Assembly (NCBI GenBank): GCA_905147135.1
Contig: LR990044.1
Location: 9,924,122-9,988,121 of the forward strand
Reading direction: 5' to 3'
Origin: Blastobasis lacticolella
Lineage: Eukaryota; Arthropoda; Insecta; Lepidoptera; Blastobasidae
Length of the DNA: 64,000 nucleotides
The translations under genes and the position numbers were made by a program. The notes below the pieces were generated by a model. It was not told the origin of the DNA, searched no databases, and was given only the letters and a program-made list of their open reading frames with translations. Shown here piece after piece: positions 13,001 through 28,000 of this stretch (position 1 is the stretch's first letter; the number at the start of each line of letters is the position of its first letter).

Positions 13001-16000
13001 TTTATTCAATGATCAAATGTAACAATCTTGTCTCTGCCCCTATGGGAAAAAGGGTTGACGGTATATATGTATACGTACCGAAAATTATTGAATTTTCAAA
13101 GCGTAATTTATTCATTGACCTAATAGAGCAACTGACTACTTTACCATACCTATCATGCCTTACAACTTATTAGCAACATTATCCAAATCAGGCCAAAGAT
13201 CCTAACGACCAGATTCCCTGTAAAAATCAGGCCAAATGGATATTAAGGAGGCATATTTAAGTAAGACGGCCCTTGACACAATCGAGCTATATTTCTTTAG
13301 TGGAAACTGGAGCGTCTGGTGCAATCGCGGAGGCGGGAGAGGTTCTCTCCATACAGATAAAGTCTCTTTATTGTCTCCAGTAATTGAAAGGTCGGGTGTT
13401 CCCATCCCAGCCTCTGAGCGGGCCCATCTGGCCGCTTTTGCTGTGAAATAGCATTTTTTGCCGGCTAATGTGTTACAATTTCTCAATTGTTAACCTTCTC
13501 TCTTTTTATTTTGACTTGAATTTTGGCGGAGAAATAAGGTGCTTGAATAAGTGATTTAGTAAGATAAATAGTTTCGAAGAAATCACGCTTGCTACAAGCG
13601 AATATCGCAATGCGCCATTTATAAAATTGTTAAGTTTTTTGCTGAAAATCGCTTTAGAACACAAATCTGAATCGGTCAGTAATGTTTAAGTGTTATAAGT
13701 AAAATAAATACTATTAACATAATGTTGTAAACTATCGCGGTTATTATCACACCTTTTAAGGGTATGTTCCGAGTTTCCTACCGCGTACATTTCTTTGCGA
13801 CATTTTTTTATTTGTAAATAAAGGTACGCGGTAGGAAACCAGGAACATAACTTTAAAATGTGAAATACTAATAATATCCTGAATATTTTAGCCCTATGGA
13901 CTATGACATGGGCTCCATCAAGAGGTATATTGTCTAGAGGTACGGGCAACAGGCGCCCCTGGAGTTGCACCTGTGTGGAACTCCAGGGGTCACCTGGAGG
14001 TGATCATTGTCCATCACGTGGACGGGCCCACATCATTATCTACCGTATATATAAATGCATAATTCATAACAAAAACGAAAACTTTTACCTAACTAAACTA
14101 ATACGTAAAAATATAAATATTGTCCCTGACCCCAATTAAAAAAAGAATCATCCACTCATCATCAGAGTAGGAAGTATAACCCAATTTATCAAACGTATAT
14201 TTAACCGAATCGAACTCTAAAAAGGAACCTTCCCCTCCACAGCCAGCGACCTGGAATCGATACGATCTCTCTTCAATGAGAAGGAGAAGGAGTTGTCTGT
14301 GGCGGTCGCCAAGGTGGAAGAGCTGACGAGGCAGCTGGAAGAGCTGAGGCGGGGGCGGGCACAGCCGGCGCCACCTTCAGCACACGAGCTGGATAAGCTC
14401 AGGAGGGAACTGATGGTGAGTACACTCTCTATGTTTTAACCGCTTTTAATAAGACCTCTAGATAACATGCCTTTTAAAGAAGCCCATGACCACATACCGG
14501 AAGACGCAGCGTGGGTAGGCCTCCCACAAGGTGGACCGACGACCTGGTAAAGTTCGCAGGTACCAGCTGGATGCGGAAGGCACAGGACCGGCCTTTGTGG
14601 AGATCTCTGGGGAGGCCTATGCCCAGCAGTGGGCGTCTTCTAGTTAATATATTGATTATGATGTTTTAATCACAGCCCATAGCAGTCCACTGCAGGACTT
14701 AGGGCTTCTCCCACGAAAGGGTAGGTTATTGCTATAATCTCCACGCTTGGCAGGCGGTTTGGAGATTGCAGTATTATAAATATAACAATGGAAAAAGATG
14801 CTGCCAATTTTCTAGTCTACGGAGACGCTAGATCTTTAGCCTCGAAAACATTAATTGCTCTGTAAGACACTTACAAGTGGTGCTATTCTACTCTGCCGGA
14901 CACCACACCGCCTACACGCTCTAAGTGATACTCCGTATTATCATATCACTTAAAGATTTATAAGCAAGTCACAACAGATTGGCTATAAAGTTATTTATTT
15001 CACAACTAATGAAATTACAAGGATCGAAATCAAAGGCAGAGAGAGATTTTATACTTTTTAATCGGTTGATATTCGTTTAGTAAAGACCAACACTACCTCT
15101 TAAACAAATACAACAAATTTAAAATTAAATTCAAATTCAATCTTAAATCGAGTCAAACATATCTCTAACAGAAACAAGTTATAATCACAAACATTCAAAC
15201 TTATTTTGTGTATCTTAAGCTCGCTTGCAATTTCAAATAACTTACAAACTTATCATGTTTGTCTTTAGCAAGTGGTTGGTTAAAATATCTGCAGTCATCT
15301 CTGTAGTACACAAATTATTTAAATTAATTATCTTTCCGTTAACAATCTCACGAATAAAATGATGTCTAACATTAATGTGTTTCATACGAGTCTGACACTT
15401 AGGATTCATACTGATTGTCATAATTTTATTATATAGTTACACAACAATCGTTACTAGTAATTCATATATTTAAATTCTTAAAAATAGCGTTTCTTTTTTC
15501 AAGAATCTGAAAGTGCCATGCTATGCTTGAAAGAGCCACCGGTCGTTGTTTCTACTTTTAAAAACGTCATTAATTTATTAAGCGCATCTAAAGTTCTGCA
15601 TTCTTAACTACATTGAACCTGTATGATGAATACCTAGTGAATACTTCTGTAAAAATTTAAATTTCTAGTACGTTTGAAAAATATAAGACTCAATATCGCT
15701 ATGGTGTAATTATTATCTGCATCCGCTTCTGACTTTGATGCCTCGGTCCGGAATAAGAACATTTACTATCTTTGTGTGAAAAAACTCAATTAAACTCAGG
15801 AAACTCATTGGTGAAACTTACAATGCAGTGCTTATTTGCAATGAACGCTACTAAATTAACGCATAAACTTTTAAAGTCATTGAAAGAGCGTAGTGCCACT
15901 GCCACGGCAAACAATAATTATTTACATGTTTTCTCATAGCACACCCTATCCGGCTTGCACCGGATATCTGCTTGTTATGTTCGTCTATTGCATAATTTAG

Positions 16001-19000
16001 AAACGAATTGATTAAACATCCTCTGAAAGGGCTAATGCTATGTAAATAAACCGCACGTACTGAATTAAACAAGTGCCGCTTCAAAACATAAGTAGCCACT
16101 TAAGTTTTCCGAGTGCTCCCTTAGCTGTTTACTATGCGAAATAAACTTATTCGGGGATCCCTCGTCAAACCGGGCAGTGATCCCTTGTCAGTGTCCGAAA
16201 GCAACGGGTCAGATGTCGTGAATCTGTTCACTGTAAACACACCCGCATATTACACTATTGGGCCTCTTCCTGGGTCAACTCTCGCATAGGCTTCTGTAAG
16301 AAATATGTCAATGTTTATTCGGGGGAAAAAGACTGCGCCGTCGTCAGTTCGTCACAGGGATTTGACGCAAATGGATTTAAAAGGACGGACAGATTCCGTG
16401 AACTCCTAATGGATGCTTCGGATGGATTTTGTATCTCCAATTTTAATTCGGCCCGCCTGATTAAAAGCGGCACCCCTGTATCCATTAGTGTTGTAGACAC
16501 ATTTTTACTTAATTAATGTTTTACCTTCATTAAAGTCGTTTGGGTGTCCTTATTTCAAGATAATGTTTCGATCAAAAATGTAGTAAGCTTTACTTTATCT
16601 ATGTTTAACACTTTTGTTTTATTTGTCAGGTAAATACTTATGTACCAAGTGTACTGGACCTTGCAACTAAGTATTTAATTGTGTGTGTAGAAGAAAAGTG
16701 TTACGAAAACGTTTCAAAACCATCATTCTTGCGGTCAGTCCCGGCTTCTGCCAAGGTCCATTCTACATACTCTTTCTCTGTCGTTGCAAAATCCTCATCA
16801 TCCTAGGATGGTAAGCCTAGGAGTGACTATCGCTTCTTGGGTAGGCTCCTCTTTCTCTCTTTAGGCACATCGTAGATTGTACCCATTCCTGGAGTTCACG
16901 TAGCACGTAACCAAAACATTTCATTAAGAGTACCAATTGGCACTGAACTGTTTCGATGTTATTGCGTCTGCCTGAACGAACACATGGTTCAAGAAAATAC
17001 AATGTAATGTAACACAAGCATTCGTGCGAAGAAATATTATTTCGTAGGGAACCACTCTCTATGAAGCTGTTACAATAACATGGAACTAGGATACTATTGC
17101 TTATTGTTGAGTCGATTTCAGTGAAAACAGCGCCATCACCACCTAAACAGATAATATAGTGGCTCTATAGTTATTCATTGACGAGCTAGTGTCACGCAAA
17201 GCACCGATATTAGCGCATAGGACAGAAGCCAAGTAGGTTGCGGGCATTCGGTCGACGTCGTCGGTCATTTGGACTCGATGCCGCGTCGTGTGGGCCATTC
17301 TAGAATCGATTTTGACGCATCAATACTAGCTGAATTTCTGGCTAGTGGAGGAGTTAGCCCATGTCTGATGGAAAATACGTCCAAAGCACCCAAAATATCA
17401 ACGTACCGAGTTTCATGTAAATAAGTTCGACAAATATTAAATAGGTAATATGTAATAGGTAATAGCTAATATGTGTATATAACTCTGTTTCATTTTCACG
17501 CCCAAATCGTTGAACAGATTTACAACTTAAAATAACTAGATAGCAACCTATGGAGAAGTAGTTTTTATTTCTAAAAAATAACCCAATTTTACGCGAAAGG
17601 TCGCGGGCTAAAGCAATTATTACTATAAAGAACAACTTCGTATTTCCTGAAACCGATTGACGGGAAATGTAACGCAGAAAAGGCGAAAACTTCCCGTCAC
17701 GGTAGCGTTGAAACGAATTGGATACCAGAACCCAACTTTGAGAATAACTCATCGCGAGACTTTGAAAGGCAGGAAACTCCGAAGACTCGTCCGAAGATAC
17801 AGCACAAAGAAACAATATCAAAGCCAGCGTATTCTGGTAACGAAGCTCGTAACTAACCCCTTGATCTGGTAGGTACAGCGTCGAGATACAAAGGCTGCCG
17901 GCAATTCGGCCAGTAATGTGATTTGGGGACCATTAACATTTTATTTGTGCCACTTAGCCCGAGAAATTACGCAAATGGTCCGGTGATAGCAAATTTTAGA
18001 TTCAATCACTTTGGTCCAAGGTCAAAGTTGCTATTTCCACTTTCCATGGACTTTCCAATAATCTGTTGGAAACTGTACGAGGCCGTACAGTCCATTTCTC
18101 CTATAATAACTTAGGTGTGCGTAAATCATGAAACTATAGGTAAATTACTGAACGGAAATTTACGTCAGGAACTGTTTAAGCTTAGATGTTGAATTAAATT
18201 ACGTAAGCGTATTTCAGTCAGCGCCTGGGGCCGCCTTGACCTATTATTTACTTAGGTGCCCAACCTAAATTGAATCACGGGAGTGACTATGGGTGTACCT
18301 TTTATGTATGTAGTTATGGCCTAAATATAAATCTGATTTTAATAGACATTCTGCGCAGCCTCTTCTATTAGCGTACTAAGACTACCAAACATTGATTTGT
18401 ACTTAAGTATCTAAGTAAATAGGTTTAATATTGTGCCTATATTAAGATACTAAAACAAAGTTAACTTAGATAAAATATTCTAGATAATAAGTAAGGTATA
18501 GGTAAATTTCCAAAGCAAATAAAAATAATTTTACACAATATCTTGCACGTACGTATAATTAGTAACAAGTTTGGTGGTACACTCCAATTTCTCTGATTGC
18601 AAGTCAAAATCATTTCAATAGCAATCCTCTTTACTCGAGAAACTGCACGATCGATTTATGCACATATTGCGTATCCTAGCAGATTTCAATTATAATTCGT
18701 CATTTTATGCGTGCATGTATGCACCTACGAATGTATTCATCTCGAAACACGTCTGCGGATTAGTTTGGCTTGTGGACCGCTCGGGCGACGATTTCAATTC
18801 GGACTCATGACAATTTAGTTGTAGGCACGACATTATAGTGGGCTAATGCGTCGGCCGAATTGGCATCGTGACCTTACGAGCATAATATTATTATTATTCC
18901 CTGTATAAACAACAATATCGAATTCAAGTGGAAGTTACCAAGTGTGTATAACATTTGTAGTGGGTTGTATCACAGTGTTTACTCAGGAACCTCTCAGAAA

Positions 19001-22000
19001 GGTCAGTGCGAAGCCGAAAATCATGTTACCCTATTTACTTAGGAGATGTGCTGGTTTCAATTTATGGCCCGAATTTTGTGAATCGTTAGAGTGTTGCCTA
19101 CGTTTTAGTAAGCAGTGGAGTAGCGTACGCCGTGTGTGCTGAAGGTTGTGTGGATAGGTCTGGAAAAGCAAAATTTTCGTTTAGTTTTAAACTAACCCTC
19201 GAAACTGTTAGCCTTGTTAGCTAGATTTGTAAGGGCCCAATCTAATAAGATAGAAAGTGGAACATTTAAGTAGATATGTTGGAAATTATCGACGTATTTT
19301 GCAATGTGGATGGTGTTTGTTGCTTAGCTTATCTCGTCGTTAAGTATGTCCCTATAAAATAAAGATTTGTGTGATCATCATCATCCTCCATCCTCAACCA
19401 GCAGACAATCCTGGCTTCAGCCAGGGTCCGCTTAAAATTCAAACACAAACTCTCAAACCCTACTTATATCATGGGCACCATCCAGTGGCAGCGATCTAGG
19501 TTATATTTGTAGCTGTACCCCCATATAAATTTTTATATTAGGGTTTAAGGTTAATTAATTTTAGATATTTTTGAAATATAATTAATTAATATCTAAGGGA
19601 ACAAAAAATAGGTAGAGGCATACAGACCATACGTATGTAGACCAGCCAGCGCGCACGAAATGCACTCAACGACACACTTTCCTAGTCGTCATCCTCCAAA
19701 TCACCTAGCATTCAGCATCCTCGCGTCGTAAGCTGTTAGCTTTCGCATCCGACTCAGTGACGTCAATCCATCACTTCTTGAGCCTCCTTCGGGACCTCTT
19801 TCCTGACACCGGCAGGTTTAGGCACCTACCCATAGATAATGTCGTAGAAACGATATTTCGAAATACAATTTTCGGTAAATAGTTTAGTCAAATCGGCGTT
19901 AATTGAACATTTGATATTCGAAATAATTTCTCGGACCCGTATCCCGAATCCCTGGGGCTGACACAATACGTGACCAAACCTACACATACGCGCCTCTATA
20001 ACCTTATCTACGATCCCTTACTCCAAGGCTATCACGGATGTTTCGTTACGCACTCTGTCAAGTCACGGAACGCCGCACATCCACGTGGCCTACCTATGGA
20101 GTTCGCAGACATGCTTCGTCAGCCGGCTAGAGTCGGAGCCATAGACGCGACAATATTATCATCATTATTATGATTTTGGCGTTATATCGCGGTTGCGCTC
20201 CCACGTGGTACGCGAGGACCCAGGGTCCGCCTTTCTGCTAGATAGACGCGACAATATCTCAGGCCTAATATTGCTCTTGTATGGAAGTAAGCGTGCGCAT
20301 CATCTGTGATTAGGTCTGACGCGATCTGTATGTCTGAGATGTTGATAGTACCCTGGATGGAGGAAGATGAAATGCTCTTCTATGAGTACAATAATCGTTC
20401 AAACATTTTGACCACATGAATCTACACTTTAAAAGTGCTTTAAATATTTTCCTAGCTGAGAACTTAGTATCTTTGACAGTTTTGTATTTTAGTTTACGAG
20501 GTCGCTTTAGAGCTTTTACCATCTTGCAGCATACTTTAGCTCCGTAAATTGTAACAATGTGCGGCGGCGTTCCGGTGTTTCATACTCAAAGTAGTGCCTG
20601 GAACTTGTCATAAAAACATAAACGCTAACCAAAAGTTAGCACAAAGCGACTTTAGTCTAGTCCGACTTTGTTACATTTTGTTTGTAGTTACATTTTGTTG
20701 GAATAATTTTATTTTGTATCTCTTGGTGCGAGGGAAAATTATGAAATGCTTCAAAAACATGGTTCCTTTAAGAGTATAGAATTGTTGGATACTGTCTTAG
20801 GTACTGTATTACCTCTTTTTGACCCAAAATGTCACAAACATGTTAGAATTTTTATCGTAACCGTCGTTGATATAAAAAAATATATGAACCTACTTAAGAT
20901 TAAACAACGTCTACCAGCCGTTATGGAACGTGGCAATTTACAAAAGCATATCCATATCATCCTTATCTAGACAGCAGCCTGCTTATGCTGGGAATAATCT
21001 AGCATCTACACATTGCGGAAAATAATCTGCCCTAATTACGCCCATAACAAGATCACAATTACTAGGCAGCGAGCCCGCAACCCAGCAAGGTATTTTCGCT
21101 TTGTACCGCCGCTTTCACGCCCGGATGATCCCCGGGAGTGATATTTTGCAGGTAGATTAATAATCTCCCTTTGGATAGCTGCCTAATTTGCCCGTTGTCC
21201 AAATTTACGACACCAATCCAACGGAATACCTCCGAGATTAAACTTCTTGGAGTACAGTTCGCGTTTTATCGGGTTGTCGAGCCAAAAATCGTTGCTCTCC
21301 ACGAGATTTGTTTACAACCAAGTCGGGCGGCGAGGGTTTGTAAACAACTCGACATGAATACCCGCAACAGATTTTGTACTGCAATAATAAAATTGGTTTG
21401 AAATACATATTTTTAACCACATCGGGTAGGAAGCTCGAGAGTTTTATGTAGGTACGTGTCCATATATAAGGTTTGTTTGTTTTATGTAATCATTGTTGAA
21501 TATAACATTAGCTAGGCGTGATACTAATGGATTTTGTTAGTTAATTAATAGATTCCTAGGTAGGTGTATTGAATTAAGTATTATATTACGCGTAATAGTG
21601 TTTAGCACCAACAAGTTATTTCCTCCGTTGTATAAGCTAAAGCCAAATTAAAAAATACAAACTGTACCTATAAGAAGGGATGAAAGTAAGCACCGAACGT
21701 TAGTCCATAATAGAAAGCGTGACAAATAAACCGCAGTCCGAGTCGACCTTTTTTCAAGCCGATACACAAACCAGCAGGATCCAATGGCCGAGCTGAAAGC
21801 CAATGCTTTAGGTCCACAAAAACAAAGTGAAACCTCGGTTCATTCGCATATTTTCCAATTTTTCTTCCGTTCAACCGCATACAGAGTCGAAAAAACCCTG
21901 AATCGTCCTTAATGTCGAAAGGATGCCCAGTGATATGGAAAAACTCGTTCATACGGAATTGATTTACCTCAAGAATGGGGTTTGATAAATCGGGCATGCG

Positions 22001-25000
22001 GTGATTTTCGATGCATGCAGTGCTTCTTGATAACGGCCGCAGTTATTTATAATGGGCTTCCCTGAACAAGCCCCTTTGATCGATATTAAGTGCTCCTGGT
22101 TGTTTGATCACTTACGTAAGTACGTACGGTAGTCGCACAATAATTGTAGGCATGCTTTAGGGTAGGTACAAATGTTGGCAATAGAAGTGAAACTGAGCCT
22201 AGGTTTATGGGATCCGTTTTCCGCAATTGGACTCTAAATCATGTGGTCCTTTGTGCGTGAGAAGAAATCAGAGCCTAATACTGAAAGTAGTCTCGTAGAA
22301 TATATCCCAATTACTGCTTTCCAGCCTACCATAGATACGTTTGAAGTCGAGGCGTACAATCTCCGTACCTACCTAAGCCTAATCACTTACACTCGAACAC
22401 GACATGGCTTGTAATCCGGTGGAATCACCTTAATCCGCCAAATGTCGCGTTTGGGGAGAGAATCCGGACAAATTAGCGAGTACCAGGCAACAGGGCGAGC
22501 GGCAAACCATTATGTCTGACTCAGGTGTGGCCCGCCGATGTGGTACTTTGTTCTGCGAGAACTAATTGCGTAATACCCGCATTCTGCTCTATTGGAGTGT
22601 GGCGGTAGTGCTGGCGATTATTGGAGGTAGTTAGCTATTGTTTTGTTGGGGTTCATTGATGGGTGGTGTCCGGTAGGGAAGAATATTGTTCAGAACGCTG
22701 CACATCAACCTACCTACCACCAGTAGGAGTAAAGGTTCGCATCACTATCCATATATCTATGCGTGCACAAATCGGAGACAGTCCAAACAGGGTAGGTTGG
22801 TGCGGTAGGTAACCTGACAAGGTGACTAATGTATTAGAGGCAGACCTTAAAACAATACAATACAAAAATCTCCCTATTTGCCCACTCCAGTATAAGTTAC
22901 AATAAGTACAAAGGGCGGTCTTATTACAAGAGTGATCTTTTCCTGACCTCCGTAGACCAGAAAATGAACAAGCGTAAAAAATAAGGCAAAGCGATGGACT
23001 GTTATAAGCTGTTTATATATTGTGTTTTGATTGTTTTGAAGTAGCTTTAGAAAGACGAAAATCGGAGTGTGCCACTTGTGTTCACAATTATCTCTTCCGG
23101 GATTGAAAGTGTTCGCTCACGTGAGCCCTCGAAGTTTTGAGGAAAACACGGAGAAATATCAGTTTAGTGATTATGGTAGAGTTTGAAAACGGTCCAATGG
23201 TGATCACGGACCGGGAATCAATATAGAGTATGACAAAGATTTCGAAAATTAGATGGAAATAAATGTTTAAGAAACATTCAGCAGTGGACGTCTTTTCGGC
23301 TAAAGATGATAACATTAAAAATATTCTTGGAAAAAACCACACAACATATTGATGCATGAATGAATTTAAAATAATGCTCGATATAGGTATACCTACGATG
23401 ACACTGACGAACATGACTGACTCTACTTACGTCTACGTAGGTAGTAAATATTAAATGGTGGCAACTGACGACCCGCCTTTTGTCTCGGGCCTAAGAGGAA
23501 AATAATAAGATCTTTCGTGCCGACGGTTTTATATTTTCTAATAACGTAGATTAAAAACCTTAAAAGTTACGACCGATCCTAAAGGTTCGATGAAATGACG
23601 GATCCGTTTGACGCCGACGTACCTGCAGCTAATTCTGATTGATTACTTGTCTTTTATTAGAAGACGTAGTAAATCATCGATATTAACAGACACTTACTTG
23701 ACTTATCACAGGAAAAAACTTTCATCAAAATCTCACAGCAAGGAATTCCTTTTTCCAAGACCGATAGCTATCACCCTCTTTACCGTAAAACTTTGTCATA
23801 AGTTGGTAACCCACTTAGTTCCAACATTGTTTAACTATGTTAGAAAAAATAGATTTTATAACTTTCCAGGTGGATGTAAAAACTCTGCGCACTTAAGTTT
23901 TCCACTTGCAGTTGATTAAAACTAGAAAATTTATAGGTTTACCCGGTCGGTAGTAAGTGCACATAGGAAGGTACTACCTGGTTATCATCTTTGTGAAATC
24001 CTGGCTCAAATCCCTAGTAAAATAGTGCTGAAGTGAATTGTATAATTTGTTAGAAAATGTCGACATTCTATGTAGGTATTCGGCGGGTAATCTTCGGAAC
24101 AATTAGACCAATTTGAATAGAATACTAATCATAAAGTAACCATTTCGAAATGTTTAACTAAAAGGAAGCTAATAACTCTCGAGTAAATAACAAGATCCCA
24201 TGGGATTTATAGTTGAATATTTACAGAGCGGGTGAATACCGGAGTTGACGGCTATCCTGTAAAAACGGTACTGAAATCGGGTTTCATTACTCTTCTTTAT
24301 ACTAAAAACAGTAATTACCTAAGAATCAGGCCTATCTTCCCCCATTCTTTAAGCTTAGTTCAGTACGTACAGTACGCGTGCAAAAGTGCATGACTTTTAG
24401 AAAAAAAATCATTTGTTCTACTGCCACATACATGCATCGTTAAACAAATGGAATAGGCTAAAAGAAGGACCTATTCGCTGTCCCTTAAGCACCAATAAGT
24501 TATTCCTAAACTGAAGGCTTCTTTATTATTTATTAGATGCAAATTGTTGTAATGAATTTTCACACTTTGTCTTATAAAATTAAAATTACAATACTTTTTG
24601 ATTATTATTACAGTTTCAACATTTTATTTTTAGTTTAATTTGTGTTAATGTATGGTTACAATAAATTAAGACATATTTGCACAAAATGTTAACTTTTTTA
24701 AGCCAAAAAACCATTGAGACTTTGAAAAGGAAAACTGACAAAGTGATTCTGATTTGTAATAAAAAAAATAGCTACAAGCGATTTTGGTATAATATTTATT
24801 TTAAAATATTAACTACTTTATAACCTTTCGAACAGTATGCTACATAATATAATACCTTTTAACAGCTGCACAGGAATACGAATTTTAAGGTTGTCATGCA
24901 CTTCTGAACGCGACCGTACCTGTACTAATTTGCCAAACAAATCCCACGAGCGAAGGCTTCCCAGTCCCATGGGATCTTTACCGCAGCAAATGAATTTTAA

Positions 25001-28000
25001 ATGAACTCGGAGTTCTGTGAAATGACAGTGGCCAAGTAATTTATAGTTGGGTGCGTAATTACAGCTGTTGTTGACATTTAATATTTTAGCATAACGTCTG
25101 ACTTCATTTCCCTTGGGGGTAATTTTGCGAGCACTGCCTTTCAAGAACTATTGGTACTAAAATGATTACCTATATACCTTTCGTAGTTCGAGTTTTAGGC
25201 CATAGTCAAATACATACATACATAACATATATGTCGTCCAGGGGCAGGCAGATACCATATTGTTCCACTTACTACGGTCCTGACAAACTTCTTTCGCTAT
25301 ACATCATCATCGTCGTTCGAGCTTTCAATACCTGGCTTCTGCCAGGGTAGGCTTTCCTGCTCTTCCTCCACTTCGCCCGCTCTTCAGAATCCTCACGTCG
25401 CGTCGTAGGCCAGGCTCTCGCATCCGACTCAGCAATCAACCTCTTTCCTGATACCGGCACCTGTTTCCCATTCCCACATACGTCTGGGCCTCACGCAACA
25501 CATGGCCAAACCAGCGCAGACGAGCCATTTCAATCTTATCCGCAATGTCTCTCACGCTAAGCTGACACGGATGTACTTGTTTCGTACTCGGTTGAGTCGT
25601 GTAATGCCGCACATCTGCATTTTCATTTCGTTGGCGTCTGTTCGCGGACGTGCTTCGTTAGCGCCGGCTAGGTCATGCATAGAGCATCACAGACCTAATT
25701 ACATTCTCTTGTATTATAAGCCCCCTTGAACTTGATTAGGCCGAAGTTCCAGAGATTCGGGACTTGACATCGGGGCCGGTATCACTCGGGTAGCACAAAT
25801 CCGAGTTATTTAAATTTACCTGTTCTATGGACAGCTTCGTTCCCTGTTGGATGGTTTCAATATCTGTACTATACTTATATATCGTTGTATCTCTCTGAAT
25901 TCGTAATAAATGTGACAATAATGTTCGTTTCTTTGTTACTTTTACAACAAACTCAAGTCCGTCTATTTCCAAAAAAGAAATGAGAATCTACCTAATTAAT
26001 AAATCTGTTTAAAACCAAATTAATCAAAGACAAATCGGGACTTGAATCGGGTTAATTGACATTAAAGTTATTGGATATTGTAAGTAGGACTGTTAAAGAC
26101 ATTCAATAAAACCTCAAACATTACGTCAGTTTGTTCCAAATGAGCGATAAAAGTGAATTACTGCTTAATTCCCCTGTTAGAGGAAAGAATACGGGGAAGT
26201 TTCCCGAGAACCGTTCATCGCTCTTGGTTTAATCGTCGTTAAAACTTTACAGTCGACGGTCAAAGAATTAGAGGTTGATTGTTCTCAATTCAAAATCAAG
26301 AAAAAAAATATGATTTATAATTTGCTAGGTTTTAAATTATTTAAATGTATGTTGGGGTTTACTTATGGAGGATTATCTTAATCTTTGGGTTATAGGGTAA
26401 CTAGACCTACCACCATTATATAAGCCAAGTACAGAATAGAATATCTATACTAACGTAAGCCCAACCTAACCTGCTCGTGGTGTGTGCGGCCTCTGGCGAA
26501 CCGACTTTTTCCTAACCGATGATGCGGGTCAGATGGTAGTTGGAGTAGGGTAGGTACGTAAAAACCCAAAACACAACAATATACCTAAAGGGGAAGGCTT
26601 CAGTGGGAATGCATCCAGCCAGGTATACCTACTTTGCGTGCGCGACTTCATGTCCTTCGGGCATGACCGCTTAAATAATTCGAATAGCAATAATTGTAGA
26701 TCCGATACATCGCAAGCTCTGTATGTATAATCCGTTCAATTTAGACGGTCGTCCCTATGGACATGAACTGACATGAGAGAGGAAGAGCAAGAAAGTGAAC
26801 CCTGGCCGAATAGGATTATAAGAATGAGATGATCTATACTTATAGTTTTAGGTATATATATTGTAGTTGATTCATATTTGGAATTTTATTTTTGGATAGT
26901 GCCTACCGAACTGTTAATTAAGTTTGAAGACCTTAAAAGATTAATTTAGGAATGCTAAATTAACATTTGCAATCATGTAAACATAATTAATTACTACAGT
27001 CATACGTCTGCATTAAAATAATACATTCGAGGTTTGGCAGAATGCCTATTAGTAGCATTAATTGTAACCTTACACGAGACCTTGCTAGGATGAAGTTCGT
27101 TCATTAACCTAAATATTGTGATACAAATATTATCATGCAGGTGAGTATTAGGTAGCCTTCGCTTGAAGAAATTAGGGTGAAGCTTCTAATTTAGTAGATA
27201 ATTTTACTTAGGTAGGTACCGCTCACTTTAAAAGGAAGTAAGTAGGTACCAGATACAAAACAAATAAAAACACGTTTTGGATCAGTATCTACTCATAATG
27301 AACCGTATAGAAGCATTGATTAGAAACTTTCTTTGAACTTGGAATCTAACAGGCTATTTCTACTTGAGTCTCCTTCACTAAAGTGGGTCACTTTAGTTGA
27401 GGAAGTAAATGATCCTCATGCCTAGCAGGCGGGATGGAGATAGCAGCATTGAGCTATAGGTCGGTCCTACAACCACAGATTCTATATAATCTGCAGCAGA
27501 TAATGGTGCTGCACATTGTTTGGTCTACGGAGGTCTGTTGCTGAAGCTGTTCTACATTATAATCCCTGCTACTATTATTACTTAGGGTCCGAATCTATCA
27601 CTCTACAAGAATCTAAATGAAGACGAGTCACAATCATCCCCCCTCTTCCAGTACCGCAACAAGCTGAACGAGCAACAGAACGGGCGGTTGTCGGCGCAGC
27701 GCGCGGCTCTCGGCGCTCGCCAGGAGGAGATGCGCAGCATCGACCGCCGCGTCTCCGAGCTGCAGGCGCGGCTGCTGCGGAAGAGAGCGCTCAATCGACA
27801 GCTTGCGGCTGCGCATCGGCAGCCGCAGCAACAGCAGAGGTGAGCAAGCATTCATCACTCTTCTCCATACCTATAGTCTTTTAATCAGGTAGGAGAGGTT
27901 ATCGCAGAGGCAGGGTTAGGGTCCAGTGGCGATCATGAACCGGAAATCATAACGTTGAACAATCTGCGCAGCCAGAGTAAGATCGTAGGGAACCAGTTGA

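Noticed and set aside
17354..17821. 155-codon minus ORF as a gene
   Set aside because: No motif, AT-biased composition and no splice context; fits chance in AT-rich intron DNA.
27603..27858. Cys-rich minus ORFs of 74-82 codons
   Set aside because: Antisense shadows of ASPP exon 3; the Cys/Ala richness follows from the GC-rich Arg/Gln codons on the plus strand.
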